61,135 bases of DNA, taken from Litchfieldia alkalitelluris. GTDB lineage: Bacteria; Bacillota; Bacilli; Bacillales; Salisediminibacteriaceae. How positions within the stretch are numbered: the stretch's first letter is position 1; each line of letters opens with the position of its first letter. Below, piece after piece: positions 21,534 to 31,202 of this stretch. Where the stretch lies: contig NZ_KZ119600.1 in assembly GCF_002153425.1 (NCBI RefSeq), positions 4,812,335 through 4,873,469 of the forward strand, written 5' to 3'. The notes beneath the pieces are model-generated. The model was not told the DNA's origin. It worked only from the letters and a program-made list of their open reading frames with translations, and searched no databases. Position numbers and translations under genes: made by a program.

Positions 21534-22889
21534 ATGAAAAAGCGTTTTGCAATAATTTTAGCCGCAGGTAAGGGAACACGTATGAAATCAGACTTATATA
21601 AAGTGTTACATCCAGTGTGCGGTAAACCAATGGTTCAGCATGTTGTGGATCAGTTAAAAGGGTCTGACGTAGAGAAAACAATCACAGTTGTCGGTCATGG
21701 GGCTGAAATGGTTAAGGAACAGTTAGGTAAGGGTGTTTCTTACGTTCTACAAGAGGAACAACTAGGTACAGGTCATGCTGTCATGCAGGCTGAAGATCAG
21801 TTGCGAGACCTTGAAGGAACAACTGTTGTTTTATGTGGAGATACGCCATTAATTACAGATGCAACGATAAATGCACTCATAAAAGAACATGAAACAATGG
21901 AAGCGAAAGTAACAGTTTTAACTGCCGTAGCAGATGACCCTACCGGATATGGCAGAATTATACGTAATAGCCAGGGAGCAGTAGAGAAAATTGTTGAGCA
22001 TAAAGATGCTTCAGAAGAAGAATTGAAAGTGAACGAAATCAATACTGGGACATATTGCTTTGATAATAAAATGCTTTTTGATGCATTAAAGCAGGTTGGA
22101 AATGATAATGTTCAAGGAGAATATTACTTGCCTGATGTCTTAGAAATCTTAAAGCAAAAAGGGGAATTAATTGCTGCTTATCAGACACCTGAGTTTTCAG
22201 AAACAATAGGGGTAAATGATAGAGTGGCATTAAGCAAAGCGGAATCATTAATGAAATTAAGGATAAATGAGCAACTTATGAGGGACGGGGTTACATTAAT
22301 TGACCCTGCTAATACGTATGTTTCTGCAGATACCAAAATTGGTAAAGACACGGTTGTCTATCCAGGTAGTATCATCAATCAGTCCACTATAGGAGAGCGC
22401 TGTACAATTGGCCCTAACTCAGAAATAGTTAATAGTAAAGTTGGAGATGAGGTCAATATAAAACAGTCAGTTGTTCATGATAGTGAAGTTGGAAGTAGGG
22501 CTGCTATCGGACCTTTCTCTCATATTAGACCTCAAACAGTCTTAGGGACTGATGTTAGGGTCGGCAATTTCGTAGAATTAAAGAAAATGACAATGGGTGT
22601 CGGAAGTAAAGCTTCACATTTGAGCTATTTAGGCGATGCAGAAATTGGAGATAATGTGAATGTAGGCTGTGGATCCATTACAGTTAATTATGACGGAAAA
22701 AATAAGTTTCTAACAAAAATAGAGGATGGGGCATTTATTGGTTGTAATTCTAATTTAATTGCACCAGTGACTATTGGCAAGGGAGCTTTTGTGGCAGCAG
22801 GTTCCACCATCACGGACGATGTTCCAGGTGAGTCACTTGCAATAGCTAGAGAAAGGCAAACAAACAAAGAAGGCTACATGAAAAAATAA
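21534..22889 (+). CDS. glmU: Bifunctional UDP-GlcNAc pyrophosphorylase / GlcN-1-P acetyltransferase
   Basis: A 451-residue two-domain enzyme. The N-terminal nucleotidyltransferase (1 to about 230) begins with LAAGKGTRM; the C-terminal left-handed beta-helix (about 250-451) contains hexapeptide repeats and acetyltransferase motifs (NFVELKK, HLSYLGD, NYDGKNK). It makes UDP-GlcNAc for peptidoglycan and teichoic acids. ATG 21534 is preceded by GGAGG. prs follows after 70 bp and is probably co-transcribed. Confidence 0.97.
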   Translation: MKKRFAIILAAGKGTRMKSDLYKVLHPVCGKPMVQHVVDQLKGSDVEKTITVVGHGAEMVKEQLGKGVSYVLQEEQLGTGHAVMQAEDQLRDLEGTTVVLCGDTPLITDATINALIKEHETMEAKVTVLTAVADDPTGYGRIIRNSQGAVEKIVEHKDASEEELKVNEINTGTYCFDNKMLFDALKQVGNDNVQGEYYLPDVLEILKQKGELIAAYQTPEFSETIGVNDRVALSKAESLMKLRINEQLMRDGVTLIDPANTYVSADTKIGKDTVVYPGSIINQSTIGERCTIGPNSEIVNSKVGDEVNIKQSVVHDSEVGSRAAIGPFSHIRPQTVLGTDVRVGNFVELKKMTMGVGSKASHLSYLGDAEIGDNVNVGCGSITVNYDGKNKFLTKIEDGAFIGCNSNLIAPVTIGKGAFVAAGSTITDDVPGESLAIARERQTNKEGYMKK

Positions 22890-22959
22890 TTGATAATGGA
22901 CTGATAAAAAGGGCGTCGCCGCTTTTTTTACTGTGAAATGATGGAGGGGTTTATATACC

Positions 22960-23910
22960 ATGGCTCGATATAAAGATGATAATTTGAAAGTATTTACCTT
23001 AAATTCTAATAAGGATTTAGCGCATGAAATAACAGACCATATCGGACTTGAGATGGGAAAAACATCAGTTGACCGTTTTAGTGACGGAGAGGTTCAAATA
23101 AATATTGAAGAGAGTATCCGTGGTTGTGACATCTATATCATTCAATCTACTTGCCAGCCGGCTAATGAACATATTATGGAATTACTCATTATGATTGATG
23201 CACTAAAAAGAGCATCAGCAAATGCAATAAATGTTGTTATCCCTTATTATGGTTATGCTCGACAAGATCGTAAAGCTCGCTCTAGGGAACCAATTACTGC
23301 TAAATTGGTTGCAAACCTACTTGAAACGGCTGGGGCAACGAGAGTTATTACTCTTGACCTACATGCAACTCAAATACAAGGTTTCTTTGATATCCCTGTA
23401 GACCAGTTGGTTGGTGTACCGATTTTATCTGATTACTTCAGGGATAAAAATTTAGATGATATCGTCATTGTTTCCCCAGACCATGGTGGCGTAGTACGAG
23501 CTAGAAAAATGGCTGACCGTCTTAAAGCTCCAATTGCTATTATTGATAAGCGTCGTCCGAAGCCGAATGTATCTGAGGTAATGAATATTGTCGGAAATAT
23601 TGAAGGGAAAACAGCTATAATAATTGATGATATTATCGATACAGCAGGAACTGTTACGCTTGCGGCTAATGCAATGATCGAGAATGGTGCAAAAGAGGTT
23701 TACGCATGTTGTACACATCCAGTGCTTTCTGGACCTGCTATTGAAAGAATTAAAAACTCGAAAATTAAAGAGTTAGTTGTTACAAATTCAATTCCATTAC
23801 CAGAAGAAAAGCGTATTGATAAAATTACACAGCTTTCAGTAGGTCCATTATTAGGTAAAGCCATTATTCATGTTCATGAGCAGCGCTCTGTTAGTGAGTT
23901 ATTTAATTAA
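22960..23910 (+). CDS. prs: Ribose-phosphate pyrophosphokinase
   Basis: A 316-residue PRPP synthetase. It shows the family signature region around [12 protein letters not shown] (about residues 129-140) and the PRPP loop [12 protein letters not shown] (about 215-226). PRPP feeds purine, pyrimidine, histidine and NAD synthesis; purR, hprT and folate genes in this window use or sense the same metabolite. It follows glmU, as in B. subtilis. Confidence 0.97.
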   Translation: MARYKDDNLKVFTLNSNKDLAHEITDHIGLEMGKTSVDRFSDGEVQINIEESIRGCDIYIIQSTCQPANEHIMELLIMIDALKRASANAINVVIPYYGYARQDRKARSREPITAKLVANLLETAGATRVITLDLHATQIQGFFDIPVDQLVGVPILSDYFRDKNLDDIVIVSPDHGGVVRARKMADRLKAPIAIIDKRRPKPNVSEVMNIVGNIEGKTAIIIDDIIDTAGTVTLAANAMIENGAKEVYACCTHPVLSGPAIERIKNSKIKELVVTNSIPLPEEKRIDKITQLSVGPLLGKAIIHVHEQRSVSELFN

Positions 23911-23966
23911 ATCTTTTAAATCGGCGTTCATGTCATTATAAAATACAGCTTGTTTATAAAGAACAT

Positions 23967-23992
23967 GTTTCAAATTCTTAAAAATTGGGAAA
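23967..23992 (+). promoter_or_regulatory. Sigma-B promoter of ctc
   Basis: GTTTCA, 14 bp, GGGAAA matches the sigma-B pattern (GTTTAA-N12-15-GGGWAW). ctc is a classic sigma-B target in B. subtilis. Confidence 0.75.
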
Positions 23993-24029
23993 ACCATTAT
24001 AAGAACTAAAAATGATGAGGTGTATAAAC

Positions 24030-24668
24030 ATGGCTGCAGTTTTAGAAGCAAGAATACGAGAAGATTTAAGAGGATCAAGACTTAATAAAATCCGTAATGA
24101 AGGACGAGTTCCAGGAGTTGTTTACGGAAAGACATTCGGTAATAAACCTGTTTCAGTAGAAGAAGTGGAACTCATAAAAACTTTAAGGAATCATGGTAAA
24201 ACAGGTGTTTTTAAATTAGCTCTAGATGGACAACAGACAAATGTTATGATTTATGAGATGCAACAGCACCCGTTAAAAAACGAAATAGTGCATGTTGATT
24301 TCTGTGCAATCGATATGAAGAGTGAATTAGATGCTGATGTACCTATACAGATTGTTGGTGAAGCTGTTGGAGTTAAAAATGGCGGCGTACTACAGCAAAT
24401 TGCCCATGAGGTTTCTGTAAAAGCATTACCAGGTAATATTCCTGAGTCATTTGAAGTGGATGTCTCAGATTTGGACGTAAATGATAATCTCCAAATCAAA
24501 GATTTAAATACAGGATCGGACTTTACAATTAATAACGACCCTGAAGAGACTATTGTTTCCATTTTACCACCAACAGAACAGGAGAATGAGCCTGAAGTTG
24601 GAGACGAGCCTGAAGGAAAAGAACCTGAGGCAGTTGCAGAAGAAAGTGCTGGAGATGAAGAAGAATAA
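24030..24668 (+). CDS. ctc: Ribosomal protein L25 / general stress protein Ctc
   Basis: A 212-residue two-domain L25 (TL5/Ctc type). The N-terminal 5S rRNA-binding domain (about 1-95, with RVPGVVYGK) is followed by a beta-rich C-terminal domain and a Glu-rich acidic tail (last about 35 residues). Ctc binds 5S rRNA on the 50S subunit and rises under stress. ATG 24030 follows ATGAGG. A sigma-B promoter precedes it and a hairpin terminates it. Confidence 0.95.
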   Translation: MAAVLEARIREDLRGSRLNKIRNEGRVPGVVYGKTFGNKPVSVEEVELIKTLRNHGKTGVFKLALDGQQTNVMIYEMQQHPLKNEIVHVDFCAIDMKSELDADVPIQIVGEAVGVKNGGVLQQIAHEVSVKALPGNIPESFEVDVSDLDVNDNLQIKDLNTGSDFTINNDPEETIVSILPPTEQENEPEVGDEPEGKEPEAVAEESAGDEEE

Positions 24669-24684
24669 TAAGCTTCTATCAGGA

Positions 24685-24718
24685 CAAGAGGTATAGCCGT
24701 CCAGGTTATACCTCTTTT
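24685..24718 (+). terminator. ctc terminator
   Basis: AAGAGGTATA pairs with TATACCTCTT, followed by TTATA. The U-tract is short. Confidence 0.75.
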
Positions 24719-24806
24719 ATACGTGATACTAGCTGGGGAGATGAGGAAGATTTTTCTTGATAAATTATTTAAGAGAAAAAGCACGTTTGAAAGTGAGGGT
24801 CTACCG

Positions 24807-25364
24807 TTGAAGTTAGTTGTTGGTTTGGGGAATCCAGGGCCTAAATATGATGGTACACGTCATAATATTGGCTTTGAAGTTATTGATAGGTTGGAAGAAA
24901 GTTTAAATATACCGCTAGATCAATCTAAATTTAAAGGTGTCTACGGCTTTAAACGGGTAGGGGATGAGAAATTATTTCTATTAAAGCCCCTTACATATAT
25001 GAATTTATCTGGAGAATCTCTTGTTCCCCTTATGAATTTTTATAAAATAGATAAAGAAGATATATTAGTAATTTATGATGATTTAGATCTACCACCGGGC
25101 AAAATACGGCTACGGGAAAAGGGAAGTCATGGAGGCCATAATGGAATAAGGTCTATTATTGCTCAATTAGGAACAGAGGAGTTTAAACGTATTCGTGTAG
25201 GTATTGGAAGGCCAGTAAAAGGGCAGGCTGTACCAGATTATGTATTAGGCAAGTTTCATAATGATGAACGGGTAGAAGTTGATGGAGCTGTCGAGAAAGC
25301 AGTTGAAGCTGTAGAAACTTGGACGAAATCTTCTTTTAAAAATGTGATGAATCAATATAATTAA
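24807..25364 (+). CDS. pth: Peptidyl-tRNA hydrolase
   Basis: A 185-residue enzyme (SpoVC in B. subtilis) that releases peptides from stalled peptidyl-tRNA. VVGLGNPGPKYDGTRHNIGF near the N-terminus contains the catalytic His; MNLSGESL, DDLDLPPG and GGHNGIRS follow in the usual order. TTG 24807 is taken as the start because the protein then begins exactly where family members begin and GAGGG lies 7 nt upstream. A 28-codon extension to ATG 24723 is possible but has no well-placed binding site. Confidence 0.93.
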   Translation: MKLVVGLGNPGPKYDGTRHNIGFEVIDRLEESLNIPLDQSKFKGVYGFKRVGDEKLFLLKPLTYMNLSGESLVPLMNFYKIDKEDILVIYDDLDLPPGKIRLREKGSHGGHNGIRSIIAQLGTEEFKRIRVGIGRPVKGQAVPDYVLGKFHNDERVEVDGAVEKAVEAVETWTKSSFKNVMNQYN

Positions 25365-25376
25365 TGTTACAATGAT

Positions 25377-25406
25377 GCATAGGCCCTCCTGTAAAAGTCC
25401 ATACTA
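25377..25406 (+). promoter_or_regulatory. Forespore (sigma-F/G) promoter of fin
   Basis: GCATA, 18 bp, CATACTA: consensus sigma-G elements, also compatible with sigma-F. fin is a sigma-F/sigma-G gene in B. subtilis. Confidence 0.75.
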
Positions 25407-25435
25407 TCTAACGGATAGATTGCATAGTATGGAGG
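25397..25435 (+). other. Inverted repeat overlapping the fin leader
   Basis: TCCATACTAT and ATAGTATGGA are perfect 10-bp arms around 16 nt. The 5' arm contains the fin -10 and the 3' arm runs into the Shine-Dalgarno, so it may act on DNA, or as an attenuator for transcripts arriving from pth. Confidence 0.55.
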
Positions 25436-25445
25436 GGGAAGGTAA

Positions 25446-25676
25446 GTGGCTATACATTACTATTGTAAACATTGTCGTAATAGCGTCGGAAAAATAAGTG
25501 ATTATGAAGCAGACGATCATCAACTGGGGTTTAATCAACTATCTGAGGAAGAGCGTCAGGAAATGATTGAGTATGACTCCCAGGGTCATCTGCAAGTAAA
25601 AGTAATATGTGAGGAATGTGAAAATACACTAAGGGATAACCCAGATTATCATGTTTATGAATCATTCCTTCATTAA
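25446..25676 (+). CDS. fin: Anti-sigma-F factor Fin (YabK)
   Basis: A 76-residue zinc-ribbon protein with CKHC near residue 7 and CEEC near residue 57. Fin binds core/sigma-F in the forespore and helps the switch from sigma-F to sigma-G. GTG 25446 follows GAGGGGG. It lies between pth and mfd, as in B. subtilis, with a forespore promoter and a terminator. With csfB it makes two anti-sigma factors of the same switch in this window. Confidence 0.93.
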   Translation: MAIHYYCKHCRNSVGKISDYEADDHQLGFNQLSEEERQEMIEYDSQGHLQVKVICEECENTLRDNPDYHVYESFLH

Positions 25677-25691
25677 GACGTATTTCGACAA

Positions 25692-25720
25692 GCTTTGGTG
25701 CACCGTACCAAAGCATTTTT
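25692..25720 (+). terminator. fin terminator
   Basis: GCTTTGGT pairs with ACCAAAGC around a 7-nt loop, then ATTTTT. Confidence 0.88.
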
Positions 25721-25863
25721 CTGTTGCTTAGGCAATATAACATATAGTATTAAGAATAATAAATTGTGAAATAAATGAAATAGAATATAGATTAGCTCAT
25801 TGTGTGCTAAAGGAATACTTATATAAATGATTTATAGATTTTTATATTAGAGGGGAGAACGCC

Positions 25864-28800
25864 GTGAAAGGATTTATGGATTCCATCATTAAAGGAGATG
25901 ATGTGACAAGCATCGTCGAAGGTATAGAAGCTAATTTATCTGAACAAATGATATCAGGCTTAGCGGGCTCGGCTAGGTCCCTTTTACTTGCATCTATTTT
26001 TGAAAGAACGCAGAGATCCCAGTTAATTGTTACCCATAATTTATTTCAAGCTCAAAAGCTTTATGATGATCTAGCATCATTAATTGGAGAAGATAGCGTT
26101 TATTTGTATCCAGTCAATGAGCTAATAGCTTCAGAAATTGCCGTAGCTAGTCCTGAAATGAGGGGACAACGAATTGAAGCAATAAATAAATTAGTTACAG
26201 GGGAAAAAGGTATTATCATATCTCCAATGGCTGGTATTAGAAGAATACTTCCACCAGTTAATCTATGGGAAGAAAGTCAACTAGATTTTGAATTAGGCAA
26301 GGACATAGACCTTGATAAATGTTTAGGACAATTTGTTACAATGGGCTTCCAACGGGTGGATATGGTGGCTACACCTGGACAATTTAGTCTTCGTGGAGGA
26401 ATTATTGACATTTACCCCCTAACTGAGGAAATGCCGATTAGGATAGAACTCTTTGATACGGAAGTAGATTCTATCCGTTATTTTGACGTGGAAACACAAC
26501 GGTCTAAATCTCAAATAAAAAGCATACGCATTGGGCCAGCAAGAGAAGTGCTTTTATTAGGAGAACATTTCGAGCGCGGAGCAGATCAGTTAGAACAAGC
26601 TCTTGCAAAAAGCTTAAAGAATATAAAAGATTCCTCCATAAAAGAGAAAATGGCAGAACAAGTTGGTCAAGAAATCACCTGGCTTAGGGAGAAGTCTGCC
26701 TTTGATTCCATTTATAAATATATGTCCCTGTTCTATGAAAAACGTAGTACGTTAATAGACTATATGCCAAATGATAGTGTGATTTTTATAGATGAAGTTA
26801 GCAGGGTTCAAGAAATGGCCAATAGTTTAGAAAAGGAAGAAGCAGAGTGGCATACATCTATGCTATCTCAAGGGGCTACCGTCTCAAAGCTTGAATTATC
26901 AAAGTCCCTAGAGGATCTTTTACAAGAAATGAGTCAACCAAAGCTCTATTTAAGTTTATTTTTAAGGCATGTCCCATTCACCAATCCGAAGAACATTATC
27001 AATATACAAAGTAAAACAATGCAAAACTTTCATGGTCAGTTAAACTTACTTAAAAATGAAGTGGATCGTTGGAAGGACGCCCAATATTCCATTACATTTG
27101 TCTGTGCAGATCATGACCGAGCAGAAAGAATGAAACAAGTTTTAGCAGATTATGACATTGAAGCGGCTATTGTTAATGAGTCTCAAACACCTGCTAAGGG
27201 ACAAGCGCAAATTGTAACAGGCCAAATCATGTCAGGCTTTGAATTACCCATGCAACGAATGATTATTATTACAGAAGAAGAAGTTTTTACAAAAAAGTCA
27301 AAAAAGCCTAAGCGTCGTCAAAAGCTCTCTAACGCTGAGCGGATAAAGAATTACTCCGAGTTAAAGGTTGGAGACTGGGTTGTACACGTGAATCACGGAA
27401 TTGGAAAATACTTAGGGATCCAAACGTTAGAGGTTGCTGGCAACCATAAAGACTATATGCATATCACATATGCAGGAAATGATAAGCTCTATGTTCCAGT
27501 AGAGCAGATTGACCAAGTTCAAAAGTATGTTGGGTCTGAAGAAAAAGAGCCAAAGCTGTATGCACTAGGTGGGAATGAATGGAAGAAGGTTACGAAAAAG
27601 GTGCGTTCATCTGTTCAAGATATTGCAGATGACTTAATTAAATTATACGCAGAACGGGAAGCAAGTGTAGGGCACAGCTTTTCTAAGGATGGTCATGAGC
27701 AGCGAGAGTTTGAGTCGTCCTTCCCATATCAGGAGACAGAAGACCAAATACGTGCTATTGAGGAAATTAAGAAAGACATGGAACGAGAGCGGCCAATGGA
27801 CCGTTTATTATGTGGTGATGTTGGTTATGGAAAAACAGAAGTGGCTCTTCGTGCAGCTTTTAAAGCTGTCATGGATGGGAAGCAAGTTGCTTTCCTTGTA
27901 CCTACGACAATTCTAGCGCAGCAGCATTATGAAACGATTAGGGAGAGATTTCAAGATTTCGCTGTGAATTCAGGACTTTTAAGTCGTTTCAAAACTAGAA
28001 AAGAGCAGAATGCAACTATCGATGGATTAAACAGGGGAACAGTAGATATCGTTGTGGGTACCCATAGACTTTTATCCAAGGATATTAAGTTTAAAGATTT
28101 AGGTTTACTTATTGTTGATGAAGAGCAACGTTTTGGTGTAACACATAAAGAGAAAATTAAGAAGCTAAAGGCAAATGTGGACGTTTTAACCTTAACAGCA
28201 ACACCAATACCGAGAACGTTGCATATGTCCATGTTAGGTGTCAGGGATTTATCCGTAATTGAAACACCACCAGAAAACCGTTTTCCTGTCCAAACCTATG
28301 TGGTTGAATATAACGAGGCTTTAGTAAGAGAGGCAATTGAACGTGAGATGGCACGAGGAGGCCAAGTTTTCTTCCTTTACAATCGTGTGGAGGATATTGA
28401 GACGATGGCAGATAAAATATCCATGCTAGTGCCAGACGCAAGTGTAAACTTTGCCCACGGGAAGATGACGGAAAATGAGCTAGAAACTGTTATGCTAGAC
28501 TTTTTGGAAGGTAATACGGACGTACTAGTTACAACGACAATTATAGAAACTGGTGTGGATATCCCGAATGTAAATACATTAATTATTAATAATGCAGATA
28601 AAATGGGGTTATCTCAACTCTATCAGCTCAGGGGAAGAGTAGGACGCTCGAATCGCGTTGCCTATGCTTATTTTACGCATCAGCGGGATAAGGTGTTAAC
28701 GGAGGTAGCTGAGAAACGTCTCCAGTCCATCAAAGAGTTCACAGAACTAGGGTCTGGCTTCAAAATTGCAATGAGGGATCTATCTATACGTGGAGCTGGT

Positions 28801-29415
28801 AATTTATTAGGGGCAGAGCAGCACGGTTTCATTGCATCAGTCGGGTTTGATCTATACTCTCAAATGCTTAAGGAAGCTATTGACGAAAGAAAAGAAAGAA
28901 GTAATAACCCAGAAGAACCAAAGAAGGCTCCAATTCCAGAGGTGGAGTTAGATCTTCAGGTGGATGCCTATATCCCAGAGTCATTTATCCCTGATTCTAA
29001 GCAAAAAATTGATATGTATAAACGCTTCAAGGGTATAGAGTCACAAAGAGACATTTTGGATTTGCAAAATGAAATGATTGATCGATTTGGGGACTATCCT
29101 GAACAGGTAGATTACTTATTTTCTGTATCAAAAATTAAACACTATGCGCAACAAGAAGGTATTAAGTCTATCTCAGAAAAAAATAATATTTGTAAAATTG
29201 TGTTGAGTGAGGAAACAACAAAAGCGATTGATGGTTCTAAATTATTTAGTCTCATTAATAAGTTATCAAATAAACTTAATCTGTCTGCAACAGGTAATCA
29301 AATCACCATTCATTTGAAGAGAAAGACATTGGACGACAAAAAATATTTAAATATTTTAGAAGAGGTACTCTCAAAGTTTGACGAAGTTCAAAATGAGGAA
29401 ATTACGTCTAAATAA
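25864..29415 (+). CDS. mfd: Transcription-repair coupling factor
   Basis: A 1183-residue SF2 translocase. In order: UvrB-like N-terminal domains (1 to about 340), the RNA polymerase-interacting domain starting near 490 (LKVGDWVVHVNHGIGKY), helicase lobe 1 with Walker A GDVGYGKT (about 651-658) and DEEQ (about 753), lobe 2 with the QLRGRVGRS motif (about 922), and a C-terminal TRCF domain. It removes stalled RNA polymerase and recruits UvrABC. GTG 25864 has GAGGGGAG upstream. Confidence 0.98.
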   Translation: MKGFMDSIIKGDDVTSIVEGIEANLSEQMISGLAGSARSLLLASIFERTQRSQLIVTHNLFQAQKLYDDLASLIGEDSVYLYPVNELIASEIAVASPEMRGQRIEAINKLVTGEKGIIISPMAGIRRILPPVNLWEESQLDFELGKDIDLDKCLGQFVTMGFQRVDMVATPGQFSLRGGIIDIYPLTEEMPIRIELFDTEVDSIRYFDVETQRSKSQIKSIRIGPAREVLLLGEHFERGADQLEQALAKSLKNIKDSSIKEKMAEQVGQEITWLREKSAFDSIYKYMSLFYEKRSTLIDYMPNDSVIFIDEVSRVQEMANSLEKEEAEWHTSMLSQGATVSKLELSKSLEDLLQEMSQPKLYLSLFLRHVPFTNPKNIINIQSKTMQNFHGQLNLLKNEVDRWKDAQYSITFVCADHDRAERMKQVLADYDIEAAIVNESQTPAKGQAQIVTGQIMSGFELPMQRMIIITEEEVFTKKSKKPKRRQKLSNAERIKNYSELKVGDWVVHVNHGIGKYLGIQTLEVAGNHKDYMHITYAGNDKLYVPVEQIDQVQKYVGSEEKEPKLYALGGNEWKKVTKKVRSSVQDIADDLIKLYAEREASVGHSFSKDGHEQREFESSFPYQETEDQIRAIEEIKKDMERERPMDRLLCGDVGYGKTEVALRAAFKAVMDGKQVAFLVPTTILAQQHYETIRERFQDFAVNSGLLSRFKTRKEQNATIDGLNRGTVDIVVGTHRLLSKDIKFKDLGLLIVDEEQRFGVTHKEKIKKLKANVDVLTLTATPIPRTLHMSMLGVRDLSVIETPPENRFPVQTYVVEYNEALVREAIEREMARGGQVFFLYNRVEDIETMADKISMLVPDASVNFAHGKMTENELETVMLDFLEGNTDVLVTTTIIETGVDIPNVNTLIINNADKMGLSQLYQLRGRVGRSNRVAYAYFTHQRDKVLTEVAEKRLQSIKEFTELGSGFKIAMRDLSIRGAGNLLGAEQHGFIASVGFDLYSQMLKEAIDERKERSNNPEEPKKAPIPEVELDLQVDAYIPESFIPDSKQKIDMYKRFKGIESQRDILDLQNEMIDRFGDYPEQVDYLFSVSKIKHYAQQEGIKSISEKNNICKIVLSEETTKAIDGSKLFSLINKLSNKLNLSATGNQITIHLKRKTLDDKKYLNILEEVLSKFDEVQNEEITSK

Positions 29416-29513
29416 TTCCATTTTAGGTTCATCTAGCTAGCCACACTTCAAGCCTTTTGGAGATAGAAACATGAAATTTTTCACAGAGACATACAATTTC
29501 TTCATCAAATGGT

Positions 29514-29542
29514 GAATAGTTATCAGCTTTCGTTGGATAATA
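29514..29542 (+). promoter_or_regulatory. Possible sigma-G promoter of spoVT
   Basis: GAATA, 17 bp, GATAATA: close to sigma-G consensus with one -10 mismatch. spoVT is sigma-G dependent in B. subtilis. Confidence 0.4.
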
Positions 29543-29627
29543 AAGACAAGATTCAGCTAAATAATACTTGCAAAAAAGCATCAAAGCATCAACGTGACTA
29601 CAACAAGGAAAGTGAGGCAGCGTAAGT

Positions 29628-30167
29628 ATGAAAGCAACTGGAATTGTTAGACGTATTGATGATTTAGGTCGTGTGGTAATTCCAAAGGAAATTCGCCGCA
29701 CGTTAAGGATCCGAGAAGGGGATCCACTTGAAATTTTTGTGGACAGAGATGGAGAAGTAATTTTAAAGAAGTACTCACCTATCTCAGAGTTAGGTGATTT
29801 TGCAAAAGAGTACGCAGAAGCACTTTATGACAGCTTAAATCACGCTGTCTTAATTGCGGACCGCGATACATATATTGCGGTTTCTGGAGGATCTAAAAAA
29901 GAATATCACAATAAAGGTATTGGAGAGCTTGTTGAAACAGCGATGAATGAACGGAAGACAATGATCGAAGGACAAGCAGGTGAATACCAATTAGTTGGCG
30001 ATGCGAAAGAGCAAGTAAATGGCTATTGTATTGCACCGATTATTGCAAATGGAGACCCAATAGGGGCTGTAACATTAATTGCAAAGGACTCTAATGGCAT
30101 GGGAGATGTTGAAAAGAAGTTGGCAGAAACTGCAGCAGGCTTCCTAGCACGCCAGATGGAGCAATAG
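29628..30167 (+). CDS. spoVT: Stage V sporulation regulator SpoVT
   Basis: A 179-residue forespore transcription factor. Residues 1-50 form an AbrB-like swapped-hairpin DNA-binding domain (MKATGIVRRIDDLGRVVIPK, a paralogue of AbrB at 9.7 kb); residues about 56-178 form a GAF domain. It tunes sigma-G genes and affects germination. Ligand unknown. It stands between mfd and yabM as in B. subtilis, but a large tandem array separates it from yabM here. Confidence 0.97.
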   Translation: MKATGIVRRIDDLGRVVIPKEIRRTLRIREGDPLEIFVDRDGEVILKKYSPISELGDFAKEYAEALYDSLNHAVLIADRDTYIAVSGGSKKEYHNKGIGELVETAMNERKTMIEGQAGEYQLVGDAKEQVNGYCIAPIIANGDPIGAVTLIAKDSNGMGDVEKKLAETAAGFLARQMEQ

Positions 30168-30216
30168 GGCAAGGCAATACTTTCTGGATCTATTAGTTCC
30201 GTTAGATGATACTACT

Positions 30217-30251
30217 GAGAGGCACTGTTAAAAGGTGCCTCTCCTTTTTTG
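30217..30251 (+). terminator. spoVT terminator
   Basis: GAGAGGCAC pairs with GGTGCCTCTC around an 8-nt loop, followed by CTTTTTTG. Confidence 0.9.
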
Positions 30252-30352
30252 TTGTTAGTTGGTGTTGTTGGTGGTGGGTGCCTCACTGCTAATGATAAAG
30301 AGATAGAGATCTTAATGATGGTGGATGTCTATTTGGGGACGGATTGGTAATA

Positions 30353-31068
30353 GGCTCAAAAAAGTGGGAAATGAAAATGAAGAAATTTGAGCCTAATCAA
30401 GGGCTGATCAGGTATGAAAAGGAGAAAAATGAAAATCTCATACCAGATCGAAGGCTGATCAGGTATGAAAAGGAGAAAAATGAAAATCTCATACCAGATC
30501 GAAGGCTGATCAGGCATGAAAAGGAGAAAAATGAAAATCTCATACCAGATCGAAGGCTGATCAGGCATGAAAAGGAGAAAAATGAAAATCTCATACCAGA
30601 TCGAAGGCTGATCAGGCATGAAAAGGAGAAAAATGAAAATCTCATACCAGATCGAAGGCTGATCAGGCATGAAAAGGAGAAAAATGAAAATCTCATACCA
30701 GATCGAAGGCTGATCAGGCATGAAAAGGAGAAAAATGAAAATCTCATACCAGATCGAAGGCTGATCAGGCATGAAAAGGAGAAAAATGAAAATCTCATAC
30801 CAGATCGAAGGCTGATCAGGCATGAAAAGGAGAAAAATGAAAATCTCATACCAGATCGAAGGCTGATCAGGCATGAAAAGGAGAAAAATGAAAATCTCAT
30901 ACCAGATCGAAGGCTGATCAGGCATGAAAAGGAGAAAAATGAAAATCTCATACCAGATCGAAGGCTGATCAGGTATGAAAAGGAGAAAAATGAAAATCTC
31001 ATACCAGATCGAAGGCTGATCAGGTATGAAAACGGAAAAAACCCAAATCTCATACCAGATCAAGGGCA
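30353..31068 (+). repeat. 51-bp tandem array B (about 13 units plus a variant leader unit)
   Basis: Twelve near-identical units of exactly 51 bp start at 30406 and every 51 bp to 30967; a diverged thirteenth starts at 31018. Each unit holds the arm GGTATGA (GGCATGA in the central units), a 20-nt purine-rich spacer, the arm TCATACC and a 17-nt linker with GATC sites. A leader unit (30353-30393) has different but perfectly complementary arms, GGCTCAAA and TTTGAGCC. Long frames are open on both strands because 51 is a multiple of three; none has a binding site. The array sits between the spoVT terminator and yabM. Confidence 0.95.
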
Positions 31069-31202
31069 AGTATCAGTCTCAAAAAATGCAGAATCAAAAG
31101 AAGCCTACTCCCGATTGATCGCCAATCAATCACCAATCGTCAATCGCCCTAGAACTTTTGTATGCTATAATATCAAGAATTGGAATATAACGGGAGAGTG
31201 TC

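Noticed and set aside
30353-31068. CRISPR array
   Set aside because: Units are contiguous and nearly identical throughout; there are no unique spacers and no cas genes in the window.
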